A stretch of DNA of 64,000 bases from Geodermatophilus obscurus. GTDB taxonomy: Bacteria; Actinomycetota; Actinomycetes; Mycobacteriales; Geodermatophilaceae. The position numbers and the translations under genes are program-made. The notes below the pieces were generated by a model, which ran no database searches, was not told where the DNA came from, and saw only the letters and a program-made list of their open reading frames with translations. Location of the stretch: the NCBI RefSeq assembly GCF_900115395.1, contig NZ_FOWE01000004.1, positions 310,001-374,000 on the forward strand, in the 5' to 3' direction. How positions within the stretch are numbered: the stretch's first letter is position 1; each line of letters opens with the position of its first letter. Shown piece after piece: positions 27,037-35,484 of the stretch.

Positions 27037-28050
27037 GTGGGTGCACCTCGGGAGTCCCGGCCGCCGGCCGACGCCGGACGCAGCCCGTGGGCCCGCGTCA
27101 CCGGCGCCGGCGCGTGGGTCACGGCCCTCGTCGAGGGGCAGCGCCGCCGCCGGCCGTGGTTCGACCACCTGGCCCGGGCCGGCGGCCGCTACCAGCGCAG
27201 CCAGGGCGACCTCATGGCCGCCGGCGTCACCTACTTCGTCTTCCTCGGCCTGTTCCCGGTGCTGCTGCTGGTCGCCTCGGTCATCGGGCTGGTCCTCGCG
27301 GGCAACGCGCTGCTGCAGTCGGAGCTGTACACGGCGATCCGGGAGGCGTTCCCCGGCCCGACCGGCCGGCTGATCCTCGACGAGCTCGACGGCGCGGTCG
27401 GCTCGGCCGGCGTGTCGGGCCTCATCGGCCTCCTGGGCTTCGTCTACGCCGGCCTGCGGGCGATGGACAAGCTGCGCGTCGGCATGGAGCAGATGTGGAA
27501 GGGCCGGGCCGACGAGCCGGAATTCTGGCGCGACAACCTCGCCGACCTCGTGGCGCTGCTGGCCCTCGGCGCCGTCGGCGTGCTGAGCCTCGGGCTGACC
27601 GGGACGATCACCCAGGCGGCCACCTGGCTGGTCGACGTCCTGGGCCTCGACGGCGCCCCCGGCATCGTGGTGATGACGACCGTCCTCGGGCTGGGCCTGG
27701 CCCTGCTCACCGACCTCGTCGTCTTCCTGTGGCTGCTGCGGGTGGTGCCCTCGACGTCGCACCCGCTGCGGCTGCTGCTGCCCGGCGCGGTCTTCGGCGC
27801 CGTCGGCTTCGAGCTGATGAAGCTCGCCGGCAGCCTCTACCTGTCGCTGATCTCGGGCAGCGTGACGTCCTCGGCGTTCGGCGGCGCCGTCGGCATCCTG
27901 GTGTGGATCAACGTGGTCGTCCGGTTCGCCTTCTTCACCGCGGCCTGGACGGCGAGCCTGCCGTCCCTCACGCCGGTGGTGCCGGCCGACCCGGCGGCCG
28001 GGGTCCCGGTACCCGCGGGTGCCGGCGCGCCGCGCGCCGCCGGGCGCTGA
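27037..28050 (+). CDS. YihY/BrkB-type inner membrane protein
   Basis: A 337-residue protein with six to seven membrane helices. The family start is visible: QRSQGDLMAAGVTYFVFLGLFPVLLLVASVIG (residues about 50-85), then GLIGLLGFVYAGLRAMDKLRVGMEQMW. These proteins were once called ribonuclease BN in error; they are now seen as membrane proteins of uncertain function, some probable exporters. The C-terminus is Pro/Ala-rich. The last 83 bases overlap, tail to tail, the 3' end of the DD-carboxypeptidase gene on the other strand. Confidence 0.88.
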   Translation: MGAPRESRPPADAGRSPWARVTGAGAWVTALVEGQRRRRPWFDHLARAGGRYQRSQGDLMAAGVTYFVFLGLFPVLLLVASVIGLVLAGNALLQSELYTAIREAFPGPTGRLILDELDGAVGSAGVSGLIGLLGFVYAGLRAMDKLRVGMEQMWKGRADEPEFWRDNLADLVALLALGAVGVLSLGLTGTITQAATWLVDVLGLDGAPGIVVMTTVLGLGLALLTDLVVFLWLLRVVPSTSHPLRLLLPGAVFGAVGFELMKLAGSLYLSLISGSVTSSAFGGAVGILVWINVVVRFAFFTAAWTASLPSLTPVVPADPAAGVPVPAGAGAPRAAGR

Positions 28051-29257
28051 GCACGGCGACGGCGACCGCGGCGGCCGCCGTCCCCAGCGCCAGCAGGCCC
28101 GGCAGCGGCGGGCCACCGTCGGCCGCGGCAGGCGGGACGGCCGGCCCGGCGGCCACGCGGGCCGGCCCGGCCGGGGTGGCCGACGCCGCCGGGGACGACG
28201 GGGGCGCCGGGACCTCGGCCGCCGACCCCACCAGCCGGCCCACCTGGCCGAGCGACGGCGGGACGGTGAACCCCCAGTCGAGCAGGAGGGCGGCCTGGTC
28301 GGCGGCCCGCAGCGGCACGGGCTCGGTGCCCATGACGCTGACCACCAGCCGCCGGCCGTCGCGCTCGGCGGCGGTCACGAACGTGTGCCGGGCGGCGTCG
28401 GTGAAGCCGGTCTTGCCGCCCAGCCCGCCCGGGTAGCCGGCCAGCGGGTTCTCGTTCTGGATCTGGAAGCCGGCGCGGCCACCGGCGGCGGGCATCTCCG
28501 CCGTCCGCGTGGTGAGGAGCGCCGCGGTCACCGGGTCGGCCACCAGCGCGCGGAAGAACAGCGCGAGGTCGTAGGGGGAGGAGGACTGCCCGGCGACGTC
28601 GAGGCCCGAGGGCGAGCCGGCCACGGTGTCGAAGGCGCCCATCTCCAGGGCGCGGGCGTTCATCGCCTGCACGGTGACCTCCACGCCGCCCGCCGCGCGC
28701 GCCAGCGCGTTGGCCGCGTCGTTGCCCGACTGCATGACCAGGGCCTGGAACAGCAGCGACACCGGGTAGCGGCCACCGGTGACCATGCCCACCCGGCTGC
28801 CCTCCACCGCCTCGTCCTCGACGGTGCCCTCCACGACCGACGCCGGGTCCAGGCGGGGGACCAGGGTCAGCAGGGTCAGCGTCTTGAGCGTGCTCGCCGG
28901 GTAGTGCCGCCCGTGCGGGTCCCGGGCGGCGAGCACGGCCCCCGTGCCCGCGTCGGCGACCAGCCAGCCGGCCGCGGCGAGGCCGCCCGGCAGCGGCGGG
29001 GCGCCGTCGACGACGACCGTGCCGCGGGTGTCCAGGCCCTCGCCGCCAACGGTGACGCCACCGGGGCCGGACCCCTGCGGCGGCCCGCCGGGCAGCGGCG
29101 CGGTCGGCGTCGGGGCGGCCGGATCGGCCGTGGGACGGGGTGCGTCCGAGGCGGGTGCGGCGGTCGCGGGGGCGCCCGCGAGGAGGACGGCGAGCGCGAC
29201 CAGCACGCTCCCCAGCGCCCCCACCAGCGGACTCCGCCACCGCCGACCCCGCCGCAC
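27968..29257 (-). CDS. D-alanyl-D-alanine carboxypeptidase (PBP, S11 family)
   Basis: A 429-residue penicillin-binding protein that trims the last D-Ala from peptidoglycan stem peptides. Signal peptide at 1-34 (SPLVGALGSVLVALAVLLAG), a Pro-rich linker, and the three active-site motifs: STLK (S122, K125), SGN (177-179) and KTG (282-284). A C-terminal membrane helix (LLALGTAAAAVAVAVL, about 385-402) and basic tail anchor it outside the cell. The GTG at 29255-29257 has TAGCGT 6 bases upstream, so it is probably leaderless. Its final 83 bases overlap the YihY gene. Confidence 0.92.
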   Translation of the reverse strand: MRRGRRWRSPLVGALGSVLVALAVLLAGAPATAAPASDAPRPTADPAAPTPTAPLPGGPPQGSGPGGVTVGGEGLDTRGTVVVDGAPPLPGGLAAAGWLVADAGTGAVLAARDPHGRHYPASTLKTLTLLTLVPRLDPASVVEGTVEDEAVEGSRVGMVTGGRYPVSLLFQALVMQSGNDAANALARAAGGVEVTVQAMNARALEMGAFDTVAGSPSGLDVAGQSSSPYDLALFFRALVADPVTAALLTTRTAEMPAAGGRAGFQIQNENPLAGYPGGLGGKTGFTDAARHTFVTAAERDGRRLVVSVMGTEPVPLRAADQAALLLDWGFTVPPSLGQVGRLVGSAAEVPAPPSSPAASATPAGPARVAAGPAVPPAAADGGPPLPGLLALGTAAAAVAVAVLSARRRAARRHPRVPGPRPPGRPAPPA

Positions 29258-29263
29258 GGCACG

Positions 29264-29269
29264 ACGCTA
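29264..29269 (-). promoter_or_regulatory. -10 box of the DD-carboxypeptidase gene (TAGCGT)
   Basis: TAGCGT on the minus strand, 6 bases before the GTG. The same hexamer with the same 6-base spacer precedes add (38601) and the purine nucleoside phosphorylase gene (54203). Confidence 0.6.
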
Positions 29270-29395
29270 GCCGCGCGCGGCACCGGCCGCGGCACCCGGG
29301 CGGAGGTGCCCGCAGCGCACCGCGGCGGCCTGCCCGTTCGCAACGATCGCATCTCGGTCCGCCGCCGGGAGGGCGGCGCGGACGCCGACCGCGGT

Positions 29396-29401
29396 TAGCG
29401 T
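29396..29401 (+). promoter_or_regulatory. Probable -10 box of the BMP lipoprotein gene (TAGCGT)
   Basis: TTAGCGT at 29395-29401 is the best -10 match in the 259-bp gap before the lipoprotein gene. It would give a leader of about 110 bases, unlike the leaderless genes around it. I see nothing else clear in the gap. Confidence 0.4.
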
Positions 29402-29516
29402 GCCGAGTCGGCGCGTCCGGCGTCCGGCTGCGCCGGGCGCCTGGGGCGCGACGCACCAGGATCCACGGGAGTCCGCCGCCGTCCGTGCGGGGGCTCCCCC
29501 CAGAGAGGAGTGCCTC

Positions 29517-30593
29517 TTGCGCCGAGCGCGGAAGATGAAGGTCGCGGCGCTGCTGCTGGCCGGCAGCATGGCCCTGGCCGCCTGTGCCAGCGACGAGGCC
29601 GGCGGCGGCAGCGGTGGCGGTGGCGGTGGCGGCGAGGGCGGCGGGAGCAGCGAGCCCCGCATCGGCCTGGCCTTCGACACCGGCGGCCGCGGCGACCGGT
29701 CGTTCAACGACTCGGCGGTCGCCGGCCTCGAGGCCGCCGTCGAGGAGCACGGCGGTGAGTACCAGGACCTCAGCCCCAACGCCGACGGCTCCAACCGCGC
29801 CGACCTGCTGACCCAGCTGGCCGACGAGGGGTACAACCCCGTCATCGCGGTCGGCTTCGCCTACGGCGAGGTCATCGGCGACGTCGTCGAGCAGTACCCG
29901 GACACGACGTTCGCGATCATCGACTCCTCCGCGGTCGAGCTCGGTGCCGACAACCTCACCGGCCTGCTGTTCGCCGAGGAGCAGGGCTCGTTCCTCGCCG
30001 GTGTCGCGGCCGCGCTGAAGTCCGAGACCGGCAGCATCGGCTTCGTCGGTGGCGTCGAGACGCCGCTGATCCAGAAGTTCCAGGCCGGCTACGAGGCGGG
30101 CGCGCAGGCGGTCCGTCCCGACATCACCGTCAACAGCCAGTACATCTCCCCGGCCGGTGACTTCTCCGGGTTCAACGACCCGGCCCGCGCGCAGATCATC
30201 GCGCAGGGCATGTACGACGGCGGGGCCGACATCGTCTACCAGGCGGCGGGCGGCTCGGGCCTGGGCGTCTTCCAGGCGGCCGCGGCGGCCGCCGGGGGTG
30301 GCGCGCGCGCCATCGGCGTCGACTCCGACCAGTACAACACCGTCGACGACCCGGCCCTGCAGGCGGTCATCCTGACCTCGATGCTCAAGCGGGTCGACAA
30401 CGCCGTCTCGGCCTTCATCGACTCCTTCGTCGACGGCAGCGTCGAGGGCGGGGCGGACATCGTCTACGACCTCGAGGCCGACGGCGTGGGCCTGTCCACC
30501 TCGGGCGGCTTCATCGACGACATCCAGGACCAGATCGACGACTACCGCCAGCAGATCATCGACGGCGAGGTCGAGGTCCCGACCACCCCGTGA
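29517..30593 (+). CDS. BMP-family nucleoside-binding lipoprotein
   Basis: A 358-residue solute-binding lipoprotein of an ABC importer. The n-region RRARKMK, hydrophobic core and lipobox LAAC (Cys near residue 23) show export and lipid attachment; a Gly-rich linker follows. The BMP/PnrA domain shows IGLAFDTGGRGDRSFNDSA, VGFAYGEVI, GFVGGVETPLIQKFQAGYEAG and GVDSDQYN. This family binds purine or pyrimidine nucleosides. The TTG at 29517 has AGAGGAG with a 6-base spacer and gives the basic n-region; ATG at 29535 is the alternative. The ATPase, two permeases, cdd and deoA follow, agreeing with nucleoside uptake. Confidence 0.9.
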   Translation: MRRARKMKVAALLLAGSMALAACASDEAGGGSGGGGGGGEGGGSSEPRIGLAFDTGGRGDRSFNDSAVAGLEAAVEEHGGEYQDLSPNADGSNRADLLTQLADEGYNPVIAVGFAYGEVIGDVVEQYPDTTFAIIDSSAVELGADNLTGLLFAEEQGSFLAGVAAALKSETGSIGFVGGVETPLIQKFQAGYEAGAQAVRPDITVNSQYISPAGDFSGFNDPARAQIIAQGMYDGGADIVYQAAGGSGLGVFQAAAAAAGGGARAIGVDSDQYNTVDDPALQAVILTSMLKRVDNAVSAFIDSFVDGSVEGGADIVYDLEADGVGLSTSGGFIDDIQDQIDDYRQQIIDGEVEVPTTP

Positions 30594-30622
30594 CGCCGGC
30601 CGGCTGATCGGAACGGGCACGG

Positions 30623-30658
30623 ACGGGCCCGGGGGAGCGCAGGCACCCCCGGGCCCGT
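30623..30658 (+). terminator. Hairpin after the BMP lipoprotein gene
   Basis: ACGGGCCCGGGGG (30623-30635) pairs perfectly with CCCCCGGGCCCGT (30646-30658), loop of 10 bases. It may end most transcripts so that the binding protein is made in excess over the transporter. Confidence 0.65.
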
Positions 30659-30669
30659 CGCCGTCCCGG

Positions 30670-30813
30670 GACGGCGACGACCGGTCGCCGTCCGTGGGGC
30701 GGCGACGGGCGGGATCGGTCCACGGGACGGTGACGAGGGGGACCGCGACGAGGGGGAGCCGTCCCCGTCGTCCGCGGCGTGCAGAATGCGCACCCGACGC
30801 GTGCGCACCCGAC
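30670..30813 (+). promoter_or_regulatory. Structured gap before the ABC ATPase gene: hairpin and direct repeats
   Basis: A second hairpin (GACGGCGAC 30670-30678 with GTCGCCGTC 30684-30692) is followed by a G-rich stretch and two identical 12-mers TGCGCACCCGAC at 30787-30798 and 30802-30813, 15 bases apart. Together with the terminator this fills the 343-bp gap between lipoprotein and ATPase genes, which otherwise holds no gene I can support. Confidence 0.4.
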
Positions 30814-30936
30814 AGGACGCCGGGCCGACCGGCGGCGCGGAGGAGCACCCGGCGCGGTCGATCCCGCGCCCGCGGTGCAGGAGAGTGGAGGCGAGCCCGC
30901 ACACCCGCGGGCCGCAGCGACCAGGAAGGGCCCACC

Positions 30937-32541
30937 ATGGCCACAGCAGGCACCCCGGCGGGCGCGCCGGCCAGCCTGAGCAAGGGCACGCCCGGGGACG
31001 GCGGGGCACTGGCCGTCGAGCTGCGCGGCATCACCAAGCGCTTCCCCGGGGTGGTCGCCAACAAGGACATCGAGCTGCGCGTGCGGCGCGGCGAGGTGCA
31101 CGCCATCGTGGGCGAGAACGGCGCCGGCAAGTCGACGCTGATGAAGACGCTCTACGGCGAGCACCGCCCCGACGAGGGGCAGATCCTGCTCGACGGGCGC
31201 GAGGTGTCCTTCCGCAGCCCCGCCGACGCGATCGCCGCGGGCATCGGCATGGTGCACCAGCACTTCATGCTCGCCGACAACTTCACCGTGCTGGAGAACG
31301 TCGTGCTCGGCAGCGAGCCGACGAAGGGGGGCCGGCTCGACCGGGCCACCGCCCGCCGGCGCATCAGCGAGATCTCCGACCGCTACGGACTGGGCCTGCG
31401 GCCCGACGACCTGCTGGAGGACCTCGGCGTCGGCGACCGGCAGCGGGTGGAGATCGCCAAGGTCCTCTACCGCAACGCCCGGACGCTCATCCTCGACGAG
31501 CCGACCGCCGTCCTCGTGCCCCAGGAGGTCGACGAGCTGTTCGGCAACCTCGCTGAGCTCAAGCGCGAGGGCCTGACGGTCATCTTCATCTCGCACAAGC
31601 TCGACGAGGTGCGCAAGGTCGCCGACTCGATCACCGTCATCCGCCGCGGCACCACCGTCGGCACCGCCGACCCGCGGACGACGACGTCCCACCAGCTCGC
31701 CGAGATGATGGTCGGCAGCGAGCTGCCCTCGCCGGAGATCCGCACCTCGACGGTCCGCGAGACGCCGGTGCTGCAGCTGCGCGACGTCACCGTCGCCGCG
31801 CCCACCGGCCGCCCGCCCGTCGACGACGTCACCCTCACCGTCCGCGAGGGCGAGGTCGTGGGCATCGCCGGCGTCGAGGGCAACGGGCAGGCCGAGCTCG
31901 TCGACGCCGTCATGGGGCTGCGGGCACTGGCCGCCGGCACCGTCCTGCTGGGCGGCGGGGGGACCGGGGAGCAGGACATCACCGCCTGGAGCACCCGCGC
32001 CCGCCGCGAGGCCGGCCTCGGCTTCATCCCGGAGGACCGGCACCGCCAGGGCATGCTGCTCGAGGCGCCGCTGTGGGAGAACCGGATCCTGGGCCACCAG
32101 ACCCGCCCGCCGGCGGTGAAGGGCCCCTTCATCGACCGCCGCGGCGCCCGCAGCGACACCGCGCGGATCATGCGCGACTACGACGTCCGCGCGCCCGGGC
32201 CCGACACGCTCGCCGTCGCCCTGTCCGGCGGCAACCAGCAGAAGCTGATCGTGGGGCGGGAGATGAGCGCCGCGCCGCGGCTGCTGCTGGCCGCCCACCC
32301 GACCCGCGGCGTCGACGTCGGCGCGCAGGGTGCCATCTGGCGCCTCCTCGAGGAGGCCCGCGCGGAGGGGATGGGGATCCTGCTGATCTCGGCCGACCTC
32401 GACGAGCTCATCGGCCTGTCGGACACGCTGCACGTCATGCTGCGCGGCCGCCTGGTGGCCACCCTCGACCCGTCGGCGGTCACCCCCGAGGAGCTCGGCG
32501 GGTACATGACCGGGGCCCGGACGACGGCGGGTGCGGCGTGA
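30937..32541 (+). CDS. Nucleoside ABC importer ATPase (two-domain)
   Basis: A 534-residue protein with two ABC domains in one chain, as in carbohydrate/nucleoside (CUT2-like) importers. Domain 1: Walker A GENGAGKST (about 53-61), signature-like VGDRQRVEIAKVL, Walker B LILDEPTA. Domain 2: degenerate Walker A EGNGQ, signature LSGGNQQKLIVGRE, and LLLAAHPTRGVDVGA in place of Walker B, which is usual for this family. The ATG at 30937 has AGGAAGG 7 bases upstream. It overlaps the first permease by 4 bases. It energises import by the BMP lipoprotein system. Confidence 0.93.
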   Translation: MATAGTPAGAPASLSKGTPGDGGALAVELRGITKRFPGVVANKDIELRVRRGEVHAIVGENGAGKSTLMKTLYGEHRPDEGQILLDGREVSFRSPADAIAAGIGMVHQHFMLADNFTVLENVVLGSEPTKGGRLDRATARRRISEISDRYGLGLRPDDLLEDLGVGDRQRVEIAKVLYRNARTLILDEPTAVLVPQEVDELFGNLAELKREGLTVIFISHKLDEVRKVADSITVIRRGTTVGTADPRTTTSHQLAEMMVGSELPSPEIRTSTVRETPVLQLRDVTVAAPTGRPPVDDVTLTVREGEVVGIAGVEGNGQAELVDAVMGLRALAAGTVLLGGGGTGEQDITAWSTRARREAGLGFIPEDRHRQGMLLEAPLWENRILGHQTRPPAVKGPFIDRRGARSDTARIMRDYDVRAPGPDTLAVALSGGNQQKLIVGREMSAAPRLLLAAHPTRGVDVGAQGAIWRLLEEARAEGMGILLISADLDELIGLSDTLHVMLRGRLVATLDPSAVTPEELGGYMTGARTTAGAA

Positions 32542-33791
32542 ACGTCCTCCGCCGGGTCGGCCTGGCGCTCTTCGCCCCCGTCCTCGCCGTCGTCGTCGCG
32601 GTGGTCATCTCCTCGGCGGTCATGGCCGCGCTGCAGGTCGACCCGCTGCGCGTCTTCCAGGTGATGGTCGACTTCGGCGACACCCCGTCGCAGCAGGTCA
32701 CCGCCCTCGTGGTGATCCTCAACCGGGCGGTGCCGCTGTTCCTGGCCGGCCTCGCCGTCGCCATCGCCTTCCGCATGGGGCTGTTCAACATCGGCGTCGA
32801 GGGCCAGTACCGGCTCGCGACGATCCTCGCGGCCGGCGTCGGTGCCGCCGTCGCGCTGCCCGGGCCGCTGCACGTGCTGCTCATCGTCGTGGTGGCGATG
32901 GCGGTCGCCGCGATCTGGGCCGGCATCGTCGCGGTGCTCAAGGTGACCCGCGGCGTCAGCGAGGTCATCAGCTCGATCATGCTCAACGTCATCGCGCTGG
33001 GCATCGCCTCGTTCCTGCTCACCGGGCCGCTGCGGGGCAGCCCCGAGGGCGCGTCGATCATCGCGACCGCGGAGATCCCCGAGTCGGGCTGGATGCCGAG
33101 CCTCAACGGGATCTTCGGCGCCCTCGGCCTGGCCAACCCGCCCCGGCAGCTCTACGGCTTCCTGCCGGTGGCGGTCGTGGTGGGCGTCCTCATCGCGGTG
33201 CTGCTCAACCGCACCCGGTTCGGCTTCGACCTGCGCGCGGCCGGCCTCTCGCCGTCGGCGGCCAGCGCCAGCGGCGTCGACTCCCGGGCGATGGTCGTCA
33301 AGACCATGCTGCTGTCGGGCGCGGTGGCCGGCCTGGTCGGCATGCCCGACCTCCTCGGCTCCACGCACGCCTACACCACCGACTTCACCTCCGGGCTGGG
33401 CTTCCTCGGCATCGCGGTGGCCCTCCTGGGCCGCAACAAGCCCATCGGCATCGCGCTGGGCGCGCTGCTGTTCGCCTTCCTCGACCGGTCGCTGGTCCCG
33501 CTGCAGATCCAGGACTTCCCGGCCTCGGTCGTCACGATCATCCAGGGCACGATCGTGCTCGCCGTCGTCGTGGCCAACGAGGTCGCCCGCCGGGTCGCCC
33601 GCCGCTCGGCCGAGCGCGGGTCGGCCGTACCCGCCGCCGTCGCCGGCGACGGCAGCACCGGCCCGGGCCAGGCCGCCTCGGGAGCCGCCTCGGGCGGCGC
33701 GGCCGACGGGGGAGAGGGCACCGGGGCCGGTGTCAGCCGCGGCACCGGCGCCGGGCAGCGCACCGACGAGCGGCAGGAGACCGGAGCATGA
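32538..33791 (+). CDS. Nucleoside ABC importer permease 1
   Basis: A 417-residue permease of the BPD_transp_2 class with about ten membrane helices. The conserved NIGVEGQYRLA follows the third helix, and SEVISSIMLNVIALGIASFLL is the family's central segment. The last 60 residues (from about 358) form a Gly/Ala/Ser/Thr-rich cytoplasmic tail with no predicted fold, unusual for the family. GTG start in a 4-base overlap with the ATPase; its own stop overlaps permease 2 by 4 bases. Confidence 0.92.
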   Translation: MNVLRRVGLALFAPVLAVVVAVVISSAVMAALQVDPLRVFQVMVDFGDTPSQQVTALVVILNRAVPLFLAGLAVAIAFRMGLFNIGVEGQYRLATILAAGVGAAVALPGPLHVLLIVVVAMAVAAIWAGIVAVLKVTRGVSEVISSIMLNVIALGIASFLLTGPLRGSPEGASIIATAEIPESGWMPSLNGIFGALGLANPPRQLYGFLPVAVVVGVLIAVLLNRTRFGFDLRAAGLSPSAASASGVDSRAMVVKTMLLSGAVAGLVGMPDLLGSTHAYTTDFTSGLGFLGIAVALLGRNKPIGIALGALLFAFLDRSLVPLQIQDFPASVVTIIQGTIVLAVVVANEVARRVARRSAERGSAVPAAVAGDGSTGPGQAASGAASGGAADGGEGTGAGVSRGTGAGQRTDERQETGA

Positions 33792-35068
33792 GCAGCGTCG
33801 CGACCCCCTCCGGTACCCGGCCCAGCCGCGGCCCGCTGACCGACCTGCTCACCGGCGGCGGGCGCCCGCGCCGGATCGTGTGGGCGCTGGTCGGCGTCCT
33901 GCTGCTGGTCTCGATCGTCCGCGTGATCAGCGGCGAGGAGCAGCTCACCAGCTCCTCCACGATGGCCGCGGCGCTGCTGCTGGCCGTCCCGATCGGCCTG
34001 GCGGCGCTGGGTGGCCTGTTCTCCGAGCGCGCGGGCGTGGTCAACATCGGCCTCGACGGGATGATGACCCTGGGCACCTGGGGCGCCGGCTTCGCCGGCT
34101 ACCAGTGGGGCTGGCAGGCCGCCGTGGTCGGCGGGCTGCTCTTCGGGGCCGTCGGCGGGCTGCTGCACGCGGTGGCCACGGTGACCTTCGGCGTCGACCA
34201 CGTCGTCTCCGGCGTGGCGATCAACATCCTCGCCGCCGGCGTCGTGCGCTTCCTGTCCGAGCTGCTCTACACCGACAACGCGGCCGGCGGCGGCGTCACC
34301 CAGTCCCCGCCGGTCGACGGCGACCCGCCGTCGTTCTCGGTGCCGGTGCTGTCCTCGGGCCCGGACCTGCTCGGGTCGCTGGAGCGGCAGGGGTGGTTCC
34401 TGGTCAGCGACGTCGCGGGCGTGCTGCGCGGCCTGACCAGCGGCATCGGCCTGCTCACCCTGATCGCGGTGCTGCTCGTGCCGGCGAGCTACCTGCTGCT
34501 GTGGCGCACCGCCTTCGGCCTGCGGCTGCGCTCGTGCGGGGAGAACCCGGCGGCCGCGGACTCCCTCGGGGTGCCGGTCTACCGGTTCAAGTACATCGCC
34601 GTGGTCATCTCCGGTGCGCTGGCCGGCCTCGGCGGGGTGTTCCTCGTCTTCATCGCCGGCATCTACCGCGAGGGCCAGGTCAACGGCCGCGGGTTCATCG
34701 GTCTCGCCGCGCTGATCTTCGGCAACTGGCGGCCGGGCGGGCTCGCCATGGGCGCCGGGCTGTTCGGGTTCACCGACGCCCTGCAGCTGCGCAGCCGCTC
34801 CGCCGTCGTCGGGCTGTTCCTGCTGGTCGCGATCCTGCTCGCGGTGATCGCGGTCGTGCAGGCGATGCGCGGGAGGCTGCTGCCGGCCGGCATCGCCGCC
34901 GTCGTCGCCGCGGCCGCGCTGGTCGGCTTCCTCACCGTCGAGGAGCTGCCGCCGGGCCTGGTGTCGTTCACGCCGCACCTGACCACGCTGCTGGTGCTGT
35001 CGCTGGCCAGCCAGAGACTGCGGATGCCGAAGGCCAACGGCCTGGTCTACCGAAGGGGAGAGCACTAG
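33788..35068 (+). CDS. Nucleoside ABC importer permease 2
   Basis: A 426-residue second permease. Marks of the family: SERAGVVNIGLDGMMTLG, DHVVSGVAINILAAGVVRFL, RSCGENPAAADSLGVPV and GRGFIGLAALIFGNWRPGG. It differs from permease 1 by a longer periplasmic loop (about 160-215). The ATG lies in a 4-base overlap with permease 1, with GACCGGAG upstream. The TAG stop shares its last base with the GTG of cdd, so transport and first catabolic step are one operon. Confidence 0.93.
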   Translation: MSSVATPSGTRPSRGPLTDLLTGGGRPRRIVWALVGVLLLVSIVRVISGEEQLTSSSTMAAALLLAVPIGLAALGGLFSERAGVVNIGLDGMMTLGTWGAGFAGYQWGWQAAVVGGLLFGAVGGLLHAVATVTFGVDHVVSGVAINILAAGVVRFLSELLYTDNAAGGGVTQSPPVDGDPPSFSVPVLSSGPDLLGSLERQGWFLVSDVAGVLRGLTSGIGLLTLIAVLLVPASYLLLWRTAFGLRLRSCGENPAAADSLGVPVYRFKYIAVVISGALAGLGGVFLVFIAGIYREGQVNGRGFIGLAALIFGNWRPGGLAMGAGLFGFTDALQLRSRSAVVGLFLLVAILLAVIAVVQAMRGRLLPAGIAAVVAAAALVGFLTVEELPPGLVSFTPHLTTLLVLSLASQRLRMPKANGLVYRRGEH

Positions 35069-35484
35069 TGGCCGACGTCGACTGGGACGTCCTCCGGACC
35101 GCCGCGCGCGAGGCCATGACGCACGCCTACGCGCCGTACTCGCGGTTCCCCGTGGGCGTGGCCGGGCTGGTCGACGACGGCCGGGTGGTCACCGGCTGCA
35201 ACGTCGAGAACGCCAGCTACGGGCTGGGGCTGTGCGCCGAGTGCGGGATGGTCAGCGACCTCGCCCGCACCGGCGGCGGCCGGCTCGTCGCGGTGGCGTG
35301 CGTCGGGGGTGACGGGCAGCCGCTGATGCCCTGCGGGCGCTGCCGGCAGCTGCTGTGGGAGCACGGCGGCGCCGACATGCTCATCGAGACCGTCTCGCTC
35401 GGCATCGTGCCGATGCGCGAGGTGCTGCCCGACGCCTTCGGCCCCGAGGACCTCGTGGCCGCGGCCGAGCGGGAGCAGGGCTGA
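35068..35484 (+). CDS. cdd: Cytidine deaminase
   Basis: A 138-residue zinc enzyme turning (deoxy)cytidine into (deoxy)uridine. Substrate site APYSRFPVGVAGL and TGCNVENASYG, zinc site CAECG with catalytic Glu, and PCGRCRQLL with the two other Cys ligands. The form with three Cys ligands is the homotetrameric type. GTG at 35068, with AAGGGGAG upstream. It shares one base with the permease stop and its TGA overlaps the deoA ATG by one base. The deaminated products could feed a pyrimidine phosphorylase such as DeoA. Confidence 0.96.
   Translation: MADVDWDVLRTAAREAMTHAYAPYSRFPVGVAGLVDDGRVVTGCNVENASYGLGLCAECGMVSDLARTGGGRLVAVACVGGDGQPLMPCGRCRQLLWEHGGADMLIETVSLGIVPMREVLPDAFGPEDLVAAAEREQG

Noticed and set aside
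32270-32320. Apparently broken Walker B in the second domain of the nucleoside importer ATPase
   Set aside because: LLLAAHPTRGVDVGA is the usual form in this BMP-associated ATPase family, so it is not a defect.
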